Shown: positions 27,003 to 36,548, counted from the stretch's first letter. The stretch is DNA of 64,000 nucleotides from Glaciecola sp041380235 (GCF_041380235.1 NZ_JBGIYY010000002.1:124001-188000); one strand, 5' to 3'. Notes: a model not told the origin generated them from the letters alone. Numbers and translations are program-made.

Positions 27003-28088
27003 ATGCAAACCATCTATAATTTTAGTGCCGGTCCGGCTACTTTACCTCGCTCGGTGCTTGAGCGCGCCCAAGCAGAAATGCTGGATTGGAACGGTCAAGG
27101 AACCTCCGTGATGGAAGTTAGTCATCGCGGTAAGCCCTTTATGGCAATTGCTGAAAAGGCCGAACAAGACTTACGCACGCTTATGAACATTCCTGAAAAT
27201 TACAAAGTATTGTTTTTACAAGGTGGTGGGCGAGGGCAGTTTTTTTCGGTGCCAATGAACTTAGCTCAGCGTGGTGACCTTTCACAACACTTAGTTTCTG
27301 GTCAATGGTCGCAAATTGCGGTTTCCGAAGCCGAAAAGTATATGCAGGCAGAAGTCGTAGCCAAAACACAAACTAGAGATGACCAACTGTGGGTGCCAGA
27401 TCAATCGAACTGGGAAATTAATGACAAGGCCGCCTATTTTCACTACTGCTCCAACGAAACGGTAGACGGCATAGAAATTAATTGGGTGCCAAAATCTAAA
27501 AAGGTTCCCATTGTTGTTGACATGTCTTCGAATATCTTAAGTAAAGAAATTGATGTGAGTGACTTTGGGATCATCTATGCCGGTGCACAGAAAAACATTG
27601 GTCCTTCAGGCTTGGCAGTGGTTATTGTTCGTGAAGATTTAGTGGGTTTAGCAAGAGCAGATACCCCCTCTGTGTTTGACTACCAGCAGCAAGTCAATAA
27701 TGACAGCATGTATAACACACCGCCAACTTTTTCATGGTACCTAGCGGGGTTGGTGTTTGAATGGTTATTGGCCCAAGGTGGAGTAAAAGCCATTGAGCAA
27801 ATCAATACCCAAAAAGCGGCTTTATTATATGAATGTATCGATAGCTCGGACTTTTATCGCAATAACATTTCAGCAGAAAATCGTTCAAAAATGAATGTAA
27901 CCTTTCAGCTTGCGGACAATAGCTTAGATGCCGCTTTCTTAGAAGAAGCTGAGAAGCTTGGTTTGGTGGCACTTAAGGGGCACCGATTTGTTGGCGGCAT
28001 GCGCGCTAGTATTTACAATGCTATGCCTCTTGAGGGAGTTAAGGCACTAGTATCGTTTATGCAAACATTTGAAAGGACCAAAACTTAA
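27003..28088 (+). CDS. serC: Phosphoserine aminotransferase
   Basis: This is a 361-residue PLP enzyme converting 3-phosphohydroxypyruvate to phosphoserine; it also acts in pyridoxine synthesis. It begins MQTIYNFSAGPATLP, the standard SerC N-terminus. The PLP lysine is in IIYAGAQKNIGPSGL. The glycine-rich phosphate segment LFLQGGGRGQF is near residue 70. aroA begins one base after its stop, so serC-aroA is translationally linked as in E. coli. Confidence 0.97.
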   Translation: MQTIYNFSAGPATLPRSVLERAQAEMLDWNGQGTSVMEVSHRGKPFMAIAEKAEQDLRTLMNIPENYKVLFLQGGGRGQFFSVPMNLAQRGDLSQHLVSGQWSQIAVSEAEKYMQAEVVAKTQTRDDQLWVPDQSNWEINDKAAYFHYCSNETVDGIEINWVPKSKKVPIVVDMSSNILSKEIDVSDFGIIYAGAQKNIGPSGLAVVIVREDLVGLARADTPSVFDYQQQVNNDSMYNTPPTFSWYLAGLVFEWLLAQGGVKAIEQINTQKAALLYECIDSSDFYRNNISAENRSKMNVTFQLADNSLDAAFLEEAEKLGLVALKGHRFVGGMRASIYNAMPLEGVKALVSFMQTFERTKT

Positions 28089-28089
28089 C

Positions 28090-29376
28090 ATGGAACAGTT
28101 AGTGTTATCTCCCGTTAAAAAAGTAGCTGGCGAAGTGCATTTACCCGGCTCGAAAAGTCTATCAAATCGAGCATTGTTGCTGGCGGCTTTGGCTACCGGA
28201 CAAACTACTCTAGAAAACTTACTTGATAGTGATGACATTCGTCACATGTTAACTGCATTATCGGCATTAGGCGTGAAATACCGTCTATCGGCGGATAAAT
28301 CGCAATGCATCGTCAATGGAATAGGCGGTAAGTTCGTCGCAAAAGAGCCTTTAGAGCTTTTCTTAGGCAATGCCGGTACTGCGATGCGGCCACTGTGCGC
28401 GGCGCTAGCATTTTCAGATGTAAATGTAACACTGACCGGTGAGCCGCGTATGGAAGAGCGTCCTATTGGTGATTTGGCAGAAGCCTTAATTGCCGCTGGC
28501 GCGAACATTCGTTATGTAAAAAACCCAGGCTATCCACCCATTGCGATTCAGCAGGCGAATATAAGTCAGACAGAGTTTACTGTAGACGGGTCGGTATCAA
28601 GTCAGTTTTTAACTGCCTTATTAATGGCCGCCCCTCTGCTCAAACAGCAGGTCTGTATAAATATTAAGGGTACCTTGGTATCTAAGCCGTATATCGATAT
28701 AACTTTGGACAGCATGAAAAAGTTTGGCGTTAATGTTCAAAATAATAACTATCAGCGTTTTGTTATTGATGCGGAGCAGTCGTATACCTCTCCTGGTAAC
28801 TTCTGGGTAGAAGGTGATGCGTCCTCCGCCTCTTACTTTTTAGCAGCAGCTGCCATAAAAGGCGGTTCGATAAAAGTGCTTGGTGTTGGAAAAAGCTCGG
28901 TGCAAGGCGACGTTAAGTTTGCTGATGTGCTCGCAGACATGGGCGCGCAGATACATTGGGAAGATAATTCTATTACCGCTTCGGTGGGTAAATTAACGGC
29001 CATTGATCAAGACCTTAATCATATCCCAGATGCGGCGATGACCATTGCCACGACAGCCTTATTTGCAACGGGCACGACAGTCATTCGCAATATATATAAT
29101 TGGCGAGTAAAAGAAACCGACCGATTGCACGCCATGGCCACAGAGCTAAGAAAAGTGGGCGCAAGCGTTGAAGAGGGTAACGATTACATAAGTATTACAC
29201 CGCCGGAGCACATTCAACATGCAGCGATAGATACCTATGATGATCATCGTATGGCGATGTGTTTCGCTTTGCTTGCATTAGACGATAACTGTGGGGTGAC
29301 CATCAATGATCCTAAATGTACGTCAAAAACCTTTCCGACATTCTTTGAAGTGTTTGCAAAAATAGGTCAGCAATAG
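28090..29376 (+). CDS. aroA: 5-enolpyruvylshikimate-3-phosphate synthase
   Basis: This is a 428-residue shikimate-pathway enzyme joining shikimate-3-phosphate and phosphoenolpyruvate. It has LPGSKSLSNRALLLAALA near residue 20 and LFLGNAGTAMRPL near 90, the class I (glyphosate-sensitive) signature. I use the ATG at 28090, one base after the serC stop, since the seven earlier codons lie inside serC and show no homology. A terminator follows after the stop. Confidence 0.97.
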   Translation: MEQLVLSPVKKVAGEVHLPGSKSLSNRALLLAALATGQTTLENLLDSDDIRHMLTALSALGVKYRLSADKSQCIVNGIGGKFVAKEPLELFLGNAGTAMRPLCAALAFSDVNVTLTGEPRMEERPIGDLAEALIAAGANIRYVKNPGYPPIAIQQANISQTEFTVDGSVSSQFLTALLMAAPLLKQQVCINIKGTLVSKPYIDITLDSMKKFGVNVQNNNYQRFVIDAEQSYTSPGNFWVEGDASSASYFLAAAAIKGGSIKVLGVGKSSVQGDVKFADVLADMGAQIHWEDNSITASVGKLTAIDQDLNHIPDAAMTIATTALFATGTTVIRNIYNWRVKETDRLHAMATELRKVGASVEEGNDYISITPPEHIQHAAIDTYDDHRMAMCFALLALDDNCGVTINDPKCTSKTFPTFFEVFAKIGQQ

Positions 29377-29379
29377 GGC

Positions 29380-29408
29380 AGCACTGGGCTATCTTCAGTG
29401 CTTTTTTA
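29380..29408 (+). terminator. Rho-independent terminator after aroA
   Basis: A 7-bp stem, AGCACTG pairing with CAGTGCT over a 9-base loop, runs directly into a T-rich tract. It lies just past the aroA stop and 95 bp before cmk. Confidence 0.8.
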
Positions 29409-29504
29409 TTTTACGCTCCCACATTTATCAGAACTATCGTGCGATAGTACCTAAGTCGCGTTGCACTTCTATAAGATGCGCGTATAATTGCGGCGTTTTC
29501 AGCA

Positions 29505-30200
29505 ATGAGCACCTCCATTATGCAGCAACACATACCGATAATAACGGTAGATGGCCCAAGCGGGGCTGGCAAAGGGACCTTGAGCGCAATGCTCGCAGAA
29601 TCTTACAAAATGCATTTTTTAGACAGCGGCGCAATTTATCGCGTACTTGCGGTTGCCGCCATTCATCATGGTTTGGCACTTGACGACCAAGATGCACTGG
29701 TGCCTTTAGCAAGTGGCTTAGACGTGTCATTTAACGCTCATGACAACGTAACTCGCATCGTCTTAGAGGGTGAGGACGTAACCGATGATATTCGAACCGA
29801 AGATGTTGGTTCTGCAGCGTCACAGGTAGCGGCGTTGCCTGTGGTAAGAGAAGCCTTGCTGCGGCGTCAGCGCGGTTTTGTTGAGTCACCTGGCTTGGTA
29901 GCAGACGGCAGAGACATGGGTACAGTGGTATTTCAAAACGCCGACGCCAAAATTTTCCTTACTGCCTCAGCCGAGGCACGAGCGCAGAGAAGATATGATC
30001 AGTTGAAAGATAAGGGGCATGATGTTAAAATCTCGCGCCTTTTAGAAGATATACAGGCAAGAGACTATCGGGATGCAAACAGAACAACTGCTCCTCTACG
30101 TCCTGCCGAAGATGCATTTGAGATTGATTCAACCAATTTAAATATCACTCAAGTGTTTGAAAAGGCAAAACAATTTATAGACAGTAAATTGTTTGCGTAA
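29505..30200 (+). CDS. cmk: Cytidylate kinase
   Basis: This is a 231-residue nucleoside monophosphate kinase that phosphorylates CMP and dCMP with ATP. The P-loop GPSGAGKGTLSAML is at the N-terminus, and VADGRDMGTVVFQNADAKIFLTASAEARAQRR includes the CMP-binding and LID elements. An alternative ATG five codons in (29520) is possible and would also be in line with homologs. It sits upstream of rpsA, the conserved order. Confidence 0.95.
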   Translation: MSTSIMQQHIPIITVDGPSGAGKGTLSAMLAESYKMHFLDSGAIYRVLAVAAIHHGLALDDQDALVPLASGLDVSFNAHDNVTRIVLEGEDVTDDIRTEDVGSAASQVAALPVVREALLRRQRGFVESPGLVADGRDMGTVVFQNADAKIFLTASAEARAQRRYDQLKDKGHDVKISRLLEDIQARDYRDANRTTAPLRPAEDAFEIDSTNLNITQVFEKAKQFIDSKLFA

Positions 30201-30315
30201 AGCTCCACCGGTGCAGTTCTTTGCACAAAAAGCGACCGATTTTAGGATGAAAAAGGTCTTATTAATAACCCCGTAATTCTGGATTGAATTGACGGACTAA
30301 ACATTGAATGTGAAT

Positions 30316-31986
30316 ATGACTGAAAATTTTGCAGATCTTTTTGAAGAAAGCTTACTCCAGCTAGAAACCCGCCCAGGCGCAATCGTTAAAGGTACCGTTG
30401 TTTCAATCGACAAAGACGTTGTACTTGTTGATGCTGGCCTTAAATCAGAAAGTGCTATCCCAGTTGAACAATTTAGAGCAGCTGACGGTTCATTAGAAAT
30501 TGAAGTTGGTGACACGGTAGACGTGGCACTAGACGCAATAGAAGATGGTTTCGGTGAAACTATTCTTTCTCGCGAAAAAGCCAAGCGCCATGAAGCTTGG
30601 GTCGAGCTTGAAAAAGCATACGACGAAAAAGCCACGATCATTGGTGTCATTAACGGTAAGGTCAAAGGTGGCTTTACAGTTGAAGTGAATACCGTGCGTG
30701 CATTCTTACCTGGTTCGTTAGTAGACGTTCGCCCAGTTCGCGAAACGACTCACTTAGAAGGTAAAGAGTTAGAATTTAAAGTAATTAAACTTGATGCTAA
30801 GCGCAACAACGTGGTGGTTTCACGTCGTGCCGTTATTGAAGCAGAAAGTAGCGCTGAGCGTGATCAATTGCTTCAAAACCTTGAAGAAGGCGATGAAGTT
30901 AAAGGTATCGTTAAGAACCTTACCGATTACGGCGCATTCGTTGACTTAGGCGGCGTAGATGGCCTACTTCACATTACGGATATGGCTTGGAAACGCGTTA
31001 AGCACCCAAGTGAAATCGTTAACGTAGGTGATGAAATCAACGTTAAAGTATTAAAATTTGATAAAGAGAAATCTCGCGTATCACTTGGTATGAAGCAGAT
31101 GGGCAACGATCCTTGGCAAGAAATTGCAGAGCGTTATCCTGAAGGTGCTCGTTTAAGTGGCGCGGTGACTAACCTGACTGATTACGGTTGTTTCGTAGAA
31201 ATCGAAGACGGCGTTGAAGGTTTAGTACACGTTTCAGAAATGGATTGGACCAATAAAAACATCCACCCATCTAAAGTTGTTAACTTAGGTGATGTCGTGA
31301 ATGTTATGGTACTTGAAATCGATGAAGAGCGTCGTCGTATTTCTCTTGGTCTTAAGCAATGCATTGATAACCCTTGGGAAACATTCGCTAAGTCATACGA
31401 AAAAGGTGACAAAGTGTCTGGTAAGATCAAGTCAATCACTGACTTTGGTATCTTTATCGGCCTAGACGGCGGTATTGATGGACTTGTTCACCTATCTGAC
31501 ATTTCATGGCAGAAAGCGGGTGAAGAAGCGGTTCGTGACTATAAGAAAGGTGACGAAATCAGTGCGGTGGTATTACAGGTTGATCCAGAGCGTGAACGTA
31601 TCTCTCTAGGTGTGAAGCAAATCGATGAAGACCCATTCAATAAGTATCTGACAGATAACAAAAAAGGTGTTATTGTTAATGGAACAATTATCGAGGCCGA
31701 TGCTAAAGGTGTGACCGTACAACTTGGCGAAGAAGTTGTTGGTTATATCCGTATTGGTGACCTTGCACGTGATAGAGTAGAAGACGCAAATGATGTAGTA
31801 AAAGTGGGTGAAACCATTGATGCTAAATTCATGGGCGTTGACCGTAAGAACCGTATCGTAAATCTGTCTGTTAAAGCGAAGGATCAAGCTGACGAAAAAG
31901 AAGCTATTGATTCAGTTAACAAACAAGATGATGCTGGTTTTGCGAACGCAATGGCAGAAGCATTTAAAGCTGCAAAAGGCGAGTAA
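30316..31986 (+). CDS. rpsA: 30S ribosomal protein S1
   Basis: This is a protein of about 556 residues with six S1 RNA-binding domains; it brings mRNA to the 30S subunit. It starts MTENFADLFEESL, matching the E. coli N-terminus, so I reject the in-frame TTG at 30304. Repeats are visible as ITDFGIFIGLDGGIDGLVH, LTDYGCFVEIEDGVEGLVH and LTDYGAFVDLGGVDGLLH. The bases before the ATG lack a recognisable Shine-Dalgarno, as known for E. coli rpsA, where S1 autoregulates through leader structure. A strong terminator follows. Confidence 0.97.
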   Translation: MTENFADLFEESLLQLETRPGAIVKGTVVSIDKDVVLVDAGLKSESAIPVEQFRAADGSLEIEVGDTVDVALDAIEDGFGETILSREKAKRHEAWVELEKAYDEKATIIGVINGKVKGGFTVEVNTVRAFLPGSLVDVRPVRETTHLEGKELEFKVIKLDAKRNNVVVSRRAVIEAESSAERDQLLQNLEEGDEVKGIVKNLTDYGAFVDLGGVDGLLHITDMAWKRVKHPSEIVNVGDEINVKVLKFDKEKSRVSLGMKQMGNDPWQEIAERYPEGARLSGAVTNLTDYGCFVEIEDGVEGLVHVSEMDWTNKNIHPSKVVNLGDVVNVMVLEIDEERRRISLGLKQCIDNPWETFAKSYEKGDKVSGKIKSITDFGIFIGLDGGIDGLVHLSDISWQKAGEEAVRDYKKGDEISAVVLQVDPERERISLGVKQIDEDPFNKYLTDNKKGVIVNGTIIEADAKGVTVQLGEEVVGYIRIGDLARDRVEDANDVVKVGETIDAKFMGVDRKNRIVNLSVKAKDQADEKEAIDSVNKQDDAGFANAMAEAFKAAKGE

Positions 31987-31996
31987 TCGTACTATC

Positions 31997-32025
31997 AGGA
32001 GCGGCTTTTCTGCCGCTCCTTTTTT
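31997..32025 (+). terminator. Rho-independent terminator after rpsA
   Basis: A 9-bp GC-rich stem, AGGAGCGGC pairing with GCCGCTCCT, with a 6-base loop and then TTTTT, lies 10 bp past the rpsA stop and before ihfB. Confidence 0.9.
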
Positions 32026-32075
32026 ATCACATGCACCAAGGTTACCTCTCATAAGATTAACTTAGGAGATATTCC

Positions 32076-32354
32076 GTGACCAAATCAGAACTCATTGAAC
32101 GCCTAGGCTTAAAGGTTCAAGACCTACAAGGCAAAGAGCTCGAATCTGCTGTAAAAGAATTACTTGAACAAATGGCGCAAACACTGCAACGAGGCGATCG
32201 CATAGAAATACGCGGCTTTGGAAGTTTTTCGCTGCATTATCGTGCACCAAGAGTCGGCCGTAACCCTAAAACAGGCGACACGGTTGAGCTAAGCGGAAAG
32301 CACGTTCCACATTTTAAAGCGGGTAAAGAATTAAGGGATAGAGTCGATCTTTAA
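32076..32354 (+). CDS. ihfB: Integration host factor beta subunit
   Basis: This is a 92-residue DNA-bending protein. It begins MTKSELIERL and has the HU/IHF arm signature GRNPKTGDTVELSGKHVPHFKAGKELRDR. The start codon is GTG at 32076 with AGGAG 9 bp upstream. The rpsA-ihfB order and the following lapA-lapB genes match the common gammaproteobacterial arrangement. IHF needs the alpha subunit, which is not encoded here. Confidence 0.97.
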   Translation: MTKSELIERLGLKVQDLQGKELESAVKELLEQMAQTLQRGDRIEIRGFGSFSLHYRAPRVGRNPKTGDTVELSGKHVPHFKAGKELRDRVDL

Positions 32355-32400
32355 CTCTTTCGCCTAATATTTTCTCTATACCCGTCAGTAAGGAAGCTTG

Positions 32401-32661
32401 ATGAAAGCGATATTGGTTATTATCACCGTTGTGTTGCTTGTATTGCTCGCAATTGTTGTTGGCTCACGTAATGCTGATATGATTACGGTTAACTATTTAA
32501 TTGCCCAAACCGATATGCGGGTATCGACCTTTATGGTTTGGTCTATTTGTGCAGGCTTTATTCTTGGTATGTGCACTATAGTTACTAAATACCTTGCCCT
32601 TAAGGTAAAAGTCTCGGTTCTTACCCGAAAGCTTAATAAGCTTGCTAAAGTAGCCCCATAA
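32401..32661 (+). CDS. lapA: LapA-type inner membrane protein
   Basis: This is an 86-residue protein with two membrane helices (AILVIITVVLLVLLAIVVG and VWSICAGFILGMCTIV) and a basic cytosolic tail, the LapA (YciS) layout. In E. coli it is encoded with LapB and linked to lipopolysaccharide assembly control. I start at the ATG 32401; the codon before it is an in-frame TTG, but AAGGA 6 bp upstream fits the ATG. It ends directly against the lapB ATG. Confidence 0.9.
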   Translation: MKAILVIITVVLLVLLAIVVGSRNADMITVNYLIAQTDMRVSTFMVWSICAGFILGMCTIVTKYLALKVKVSVLTRKLNKLAKVAP

Positions 32662-33831
32662 ATGATCGAGTTTTTGTTTCTGTTATTGCCTGTTGCCGCC
32701 GCTTACGGTTGGGTGATGGGAAGAAATAGTTTACGAAGAGCTCAGCGCAAACAATCCTCCATTCTTTCAAATCACTACTATAAAGGTCTCAACTTTTTAC
32801 TGTCTGACCAGGCAGATAAAGCGGTAGATACTTTCATGAAGATGATCAGTGTCAATAACGACACCGTTGAAACACATATTGCCATGGGTAATTTCTTTCG
32901 GCACCGTGGCGAGCTAGATCGCGCTATTAGAGTCCATCAGAATTTAATCAGTCGCGATGAAATTAATAAAAGACAAGAAGCACTCGCGCTAGTTGAGCTT
33001 GGCACAGATTATTTGTTAGCCGGCTTTTTAGAAAGAGCGGAGGGCGTATTCATTCAACTACTGGAAGATGAGAAACACTTTAACACCGCTCAATCTAAGC
33101 TATTTAGTATCTATCAAGTAACTAAAGAATGGAATAAGGCGGTTGAATTAGCCAGTCGCAGTTTAAAAATCACCCCAAATGATGAATTTATGTACTTGCT
33201 TCTCGCCCATTTTTATTGTGAGCAGGCCTTAGAACAGATTCAAGAAAATGATTTAGATGCAGCCGAGAAAACCCTCAAGAAAGCTATAATGGTTGAGGGT
33301 AAAGAAGTTAGAGCGTGGCTTGAACTCGGTAAATTAGCCATTCAACAAGAAAATTATGCACAGGCTATGGATTACCTTGCTGAAGTGCCAAAGCGAGACT
33401 TAAACTGGCTGAGTGAAGCCATACCCCATTTAGAAATTTGTGCCGGCAAAATTGATGCTTGGGACAGGTTGGAAAAATTACTCGACCCGTATTGGCAAAA
33501 GTGCGCCTCTTCATATATCGCGAAGGTAAAAATTATCGCGAGAAAAGGAAATACAGACGATGCTATCGAAACGCTCAATCGTCAGCTAGACCAGCACCCC
33601 ACAATGCGCGGGTTTGAATCTCTGCTTAGTCTATATCAAAAAGCCCTGCCAGATAACAGAACACAGCAAAGTCTTGGGCAAATGCAGTCATTAATCGTCA
33701 AGCAAATAAAACAAAGACCTAAATATCGTTGTCATAGTTGCGGGTTTTCAGGCCGGCAGCTCTATTGGCTTTGTCCCTCTTGTAAAAAGTGGTCTGTAAT
33801 CAAGCCTATTAAGGGGCTTGACGGCGAATAA
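32662..33831 (+). CDS. lapB: Lipopolysaccharide assembly protein B, TPR protein
   Basis: This is a 389-residue protein anchored by an N-terminal helix (EFLFLLLPVAAAYGWVMG), followed by tetratricopeptide repeats. It ends in a rubredoxin-like zinc domain, CHSCGFSGRQLYWLCPSCKKW, with two CxxC pairs. LapB (YciM) recruits FtsH to degrade LpxC and so tunes lipopolysaccharide synthesis. The start abuts the lapA stop with no gap, so translation is coupled. Confidence 0.94.
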   Translation: MIEFLFLLLPVAAAYGWVMGRNSLRRAQRKQSSILSNHYYKGLNFLLSDQADKAVDTFMKMISVNNDTVETHIAMGNFFRHRGELDRAIRVHQNLISRDEINKRQEALALVELGTDYLLAGFLERAEGVFIQLLEDEKHFNTAQSKLFSIYQVTKEWNKAVELASRSLKITPNDEFMYLLLAHFYCEQALEQIQENDLDAAEKTLKKAIMVEGKEVRAWLELGKLAIQQENYAQAMDYLAEVPKRDLNWLSEAIPHLEICAGKIDAWDRLEKLLDPYWQKCASSYIAKVKIIARKGNTDDAIETLNRQLDQHPTMRGFESLLSLYQKALPDNRTQQSLGQMQSLIVKQIKQRPKYRCHSCGFSGRQLYWLCPSCKKWSVIKPIKGLDGE

Positions 33832-33937
33832 ACGAAAACTCTTCAGATTCAGTTTTTAGAGTATGTAGGCTGGATCTGGTGTTTAATAGTCAGCAATCTT
33901 TTGCTTATTAGTCTTTGAAAATATAGGTAAACCTTAC

Positions 33938-34648
33938 GTGAACACAGCCAACGCATCGCCAGTTATAGTGGCCTTAGACTATGACGATATTCAAGCCGCT
34001 AAGACACTTGTAGCAAAGCTATCTCCCGAACTATGCCGCTTAAAAGTAGGTAAAGAAATGTTTACTTTGTACGGACCTGAGTGGGTGAAATACTTGGTAG
34101 GCGAGGGCTTTGATGTTTTTTTGGATCTTAAATTTCATGATATTCCAAACACGGTGGCCAAAGCAGTCACCGCTGCGGCTAAGTTAGGCGTATGGATGAC
34201 AAATGTGCATGCTAGTGGTGGTCCTGACATGGTGCGGGCTGCAAAAGAAGCAGCACAATCTGCTAGCATAGGTGCCGCGCCGTTATTAACCGCTGTTACG
34301 GTGCTTACTAGTATGGATGAACGGCAATTTTCTGCGGTTTACCAGACAACTGACATTGCCAAAAAAGTATCTGAACTCGCGTTGCTTGCGCAAAATGCAG
34401 GGGCGGACGGAGTAGTTTGCTCAGCGAAAGAGGCGCTGCTGTTACGCAAACAGGTTGACAGAAAATTTTGTTTAGTCACCCCTGGTATTCGTCCACATGG
34501 CAGCGATAGTAACGATCAAATACGCGTCATGACACCACTAGCGGCGATTCAAGCCGGGGTTGATTATCTAGTTGTGGGTCGCCCTATAACGCAAGCAGAC
34601 TCGCCCTTTGATGCACTTTGCGCTATTAATAAATCACTGGCTATTTAA
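33938..34648 (+). CDS. pyrF: Orotidine-5'-phosphate decarboxylase
   Basis: This is a 236-residue TIM-barrel enzyme making UMP. The active-site motif FLDLKFHDIPNTV (Lys-x-x-Asp) is near residue 60 and the phosphate-binding end is VTPGIRP plus VVGRPITQ. Start is GTG at 33938. It follows lapB with a 106-bp gap that contains only a weak AT-rich dyad. Confidence 0.96.
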   Translation: MNTANASPVIVALDYDDIQAAKTLVAKLSPELCRLKVGKEMFTLYGPEWVKYLVGEGFDVFLDLKFHDIPNTVAKAVTAAAKLGVWMTNVHASGGPDMVRAAKEAAQSASIGAAPLLTAVTVLTSMDERQFSAVYQTTDIAKKVSELALLAQNAGADGVVCSAKEALLLRKQVDRKFCLVTPGIRPHGSDSNDQIRVMTPLAAIQAGVDYLVVGRPITQADSPFDALCAINKSLAI

Positions 34649-34698
34649 TATAGTTAAATCATCAGCAACAATATTTTTGAAAATCTTCATCGCATAAA

Positions 34699-34730
34699 AA
34701 AGCACAAACCACCAAGATGATTTGTGCTTT
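34699..34730 (-). terminator. Terminator after ald (possibly bidirectional with pyrF)
   Basis: A 10-bp stem, AAAGCACAAA pairing with TTTGTGCTTT, has a run of six T on the minus strand, suiting ald. The plus-strand tail is less T-rich. A second dyad (GCTTACG with CGTAAGC) lies at 34738-34759. Confidence 0.75.
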
Positions 34731-34760
34731 ATAGTTCGCTTACGTAAATTTGCGTAAGCC

Positions 34761-35891
34761 TTATTTATTTAATGCTTCCACAGCATCACAGTAAGTCAGA
34801 TTCAACTGCTTGCCTAGCGCATCAACTACCGCTTTATACGTGACTAAACCTTTGTGTACATTTAATCCATTGAGCAGATTTTTATCATCTAACATGGCTT
34901 GCTTTGCACCCTTGTTGGCAAGCGCCAAGCCAAACGGCAGCGTCGCGTTGTTTAATGCCATAGTAGAAGTGCGGGCAACACCGCCAGGCATGTTCGCTAC
35001 ACAGTAATGTACGACATCATCGATAATGTATACAGGATCTTGATGAGTGGTTGCTTTAGATGTTTCAAAACAGCCGCCTTGGTCGATTGCAACGTCAACT
35101 AATACTGAACCAGGTTTCATTGCTTTGATATGCTCACGGTTCAGCAATTTCGGTGCGGCCGCACCTGGTATCAATACGGCGCCTACAACAAGATCGGCTC
35201 TTGATGAGTAATGCTCAATTGCTTCTTCGGTTGAATATACAGTATGAATACGTCCTAAGAAGATATCATCTAACTCTCTTAAGCGAGGCAGAGAGCGGTC
35301 TAAAATAGTCACTTCTGCGCCTAGGCCAACCGCCATTTTAGCAGCTTGGGTACCAACCACCCCGCCGCCAATAATTAACACTTTACCGGGAGCAACGCCC
35401 GGCACGCCGCCTAACAGCGTGCCACTGCCACCGTGGGCCTTCTCAAGGTAGTGCGCGCCAGCTTGAATTGACATGCGTCCAGCCACTTCTGACATGGGCG
35501 CAAGTAGGGGCAATCCGCCTTTATTATCGGTGACCGTTTCATAAGCAACACAAGTTGCGCCTGAAGCAACCAAGAGTTCGGTTTGTTTGGCGTCTGGTGC
35601 TAAGTGCAAGTATGTATATAAAATTTGACCTTCGCGCAGCATTTTACATTCGTTTGCCTGCGGCTCTTTTACCTTAACTATCATGTCGGCGGTGGCAAAT
35701 ATTTCAGCGGCGTTATCAATGATGCTTGCGCCAGCATTAATATACATCTCATCAGTAAAACCGATTGAAGTGCCTGCGTCGGTTTCAATCACGACCGAGT
35801 GGCCATGGGCGACAAATTCTTTTACTGCTGCAGGCGTTAAGCCTACGCGATACTCATGATTTTTAATTTCTTTTGGTACACCGACTAACAT
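34761..35891 (-). CDS. ald: Alanine dehydrogenase
   Basis: This is a 376-residue NAD-dependent enzyme interconverting alanine and pyruvate plus ammonia. It begins MLVGVPKEIKNHEYRVGLTP, the family signature. The nucleotide loop is VLIIGGGVVGTQAAKMAVGLGA, and SGGVARTST-type sequence (PGGVARTSTMALNN) is near residue 300. It is divergent from lrp; an Lrp-like box lies in the intergenic region, so Lrp control responding to amino acids is likely. Confidence 0.96.
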   Translation of the reverse strand: MLVGVPKEIKNHEYRVGLTPAAVKEFVAHGHSVVIETDAGTSIGFTDEMYINAGASIIDNAAEIFATADMIVKVKEPQANECKMLREGQILYTYLHLAPDAKQTELLVASGATCVAYETVTDNKGGLPLLAPMSEVAGRMSIQAGAHYLEKAHGGSGTLLGGVPGVAPGKVLIIGGGVVGTQAAKMAVGLGAEVTILDRSLPRLRELDDIFLGRIHTVYSTEEAIEHYSSRADLVVGAVLIPGAAAPKLLNREHIKAMKPGSVLVDVAIDQGGCFETSKATTHQDPVYIIDDVVHYCVANMPGGVARTSTMALNNATLPFGLALANKGAKQAMLDDKNLLNGLNVHKGLVTYKAVVDALGKQLNLTYCDAVEALNK

Positions 35892-35975
35892 AATATTACA
35901 CTCTATATTGGATGTTTGAAGTTGCGCATTGTAACGAATAAAAAGAAAATAATAATTTCGTATTTTTATTTTTTA

Positions 35976-35990
35976 CAGTATATTATTTGG
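35976..35990 (+). promoter_or_regulatory. Lrp-like binding site between ald and lrp
   Basis: CAGTATATTATTTGG matches 13 of 15 positions of the E. coli Lrp consensus YAGHAWATTWTDCTR. It lies 29 bp before the lrp ATG and about 85 bp from the ald start. The whole 127-bp region is very AT-rich and has an 8-bp inverted repeat, AATAAAAA (35937-35944) with TTTTTATT (35963-35970), so several Lrp contacts are plausible. Confidence 0.5.
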
Positions 35991-36018
35991 TAAATAGACA
36001 AATATTTAACATTTAATT

Positions 36019-36504
36019 ATGCTAGTGAAAACCCCCAAACATATTGACCGTATCGACCGTAGAATCATGTCTGAACTACAGTCAAACGGAAAAATTTCAA
36101 ATGTAGACTTAGCCAAGATAGTTGGCTTGAGCGCCAGTCCCTGCCTCGAAAGGGTCCGTAGGCTTGAATCCCAAGGGTACATAGAGAGCTATCACGCAAG
36201 ACTCAATCCAGAGATGCTCGGTGCAGCCATGTTGGTGTTCGTTGAGATTACATTAACGAAGACATCAGTGGATATCTTCGCGGAATTTTCTGCGGCGGTG
36301 CAAGAGCATGAAGATATTCAGGAATGTCATTTGGTTTCGGGTAATTTCGATTTTTTATTAAAAACGCGAGTGGCTGATATGTCGAGCTATCGAAAGTTAC
36401 TGGGCGATACCTTATTGCGACTACCCGGAGTGAGCGAATCGAGAACCTACGTGGTAATGGAAGAAGTAAAGCACACCTCAAAAATTAAAATTAATTTGAA
36501 GTAG
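36019..36504 (+). CDS. lrp: Leucine-responsive regulatory protein
   Basis: This is a 161-residue AsnC/Lrp-family regulator. It is near-identical in pattern to E. coli Lrp: DRIDRRIMSELQSNGKISN, then the helix-turn-helix VGLSASPCLERVRRLESQGYIE, then the ligand domain with IQECHLVSGNFDFLLKTRV and RLPGVSESRTYVVMEEVK. It is probably the global regulator rather than a local paralog, since ftsK, lolA and rarA follow as in E. coli. It is divergent from ald and probably autoregulated. Confidence 0.95.
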   Translation: MLVKTPKHIDRIDRRIMSELQSNGKISNVDLAKIVGLSASPCLERVRRLESQGYIESYHARLNPEMLGAAMLVFVEITLTKTSVDIFAEFSAAVQEHEDIQECHLVSGNFDFLLKTRVADMSSYRKLLGDTLLRLPGVSESRTYVVMEEVKHTSKIKINLK

Positions 36505-36548
36505 CGCTTGTTAATGTTTAGGTGGCGCTCAAAAGAACATAAGCAGGG

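Noticed and set aside
26519..27013. 164-codon minus-strand ORF
   Set aside because: Antisense to the gyrA 3' part; Ser-rich product without domain features.
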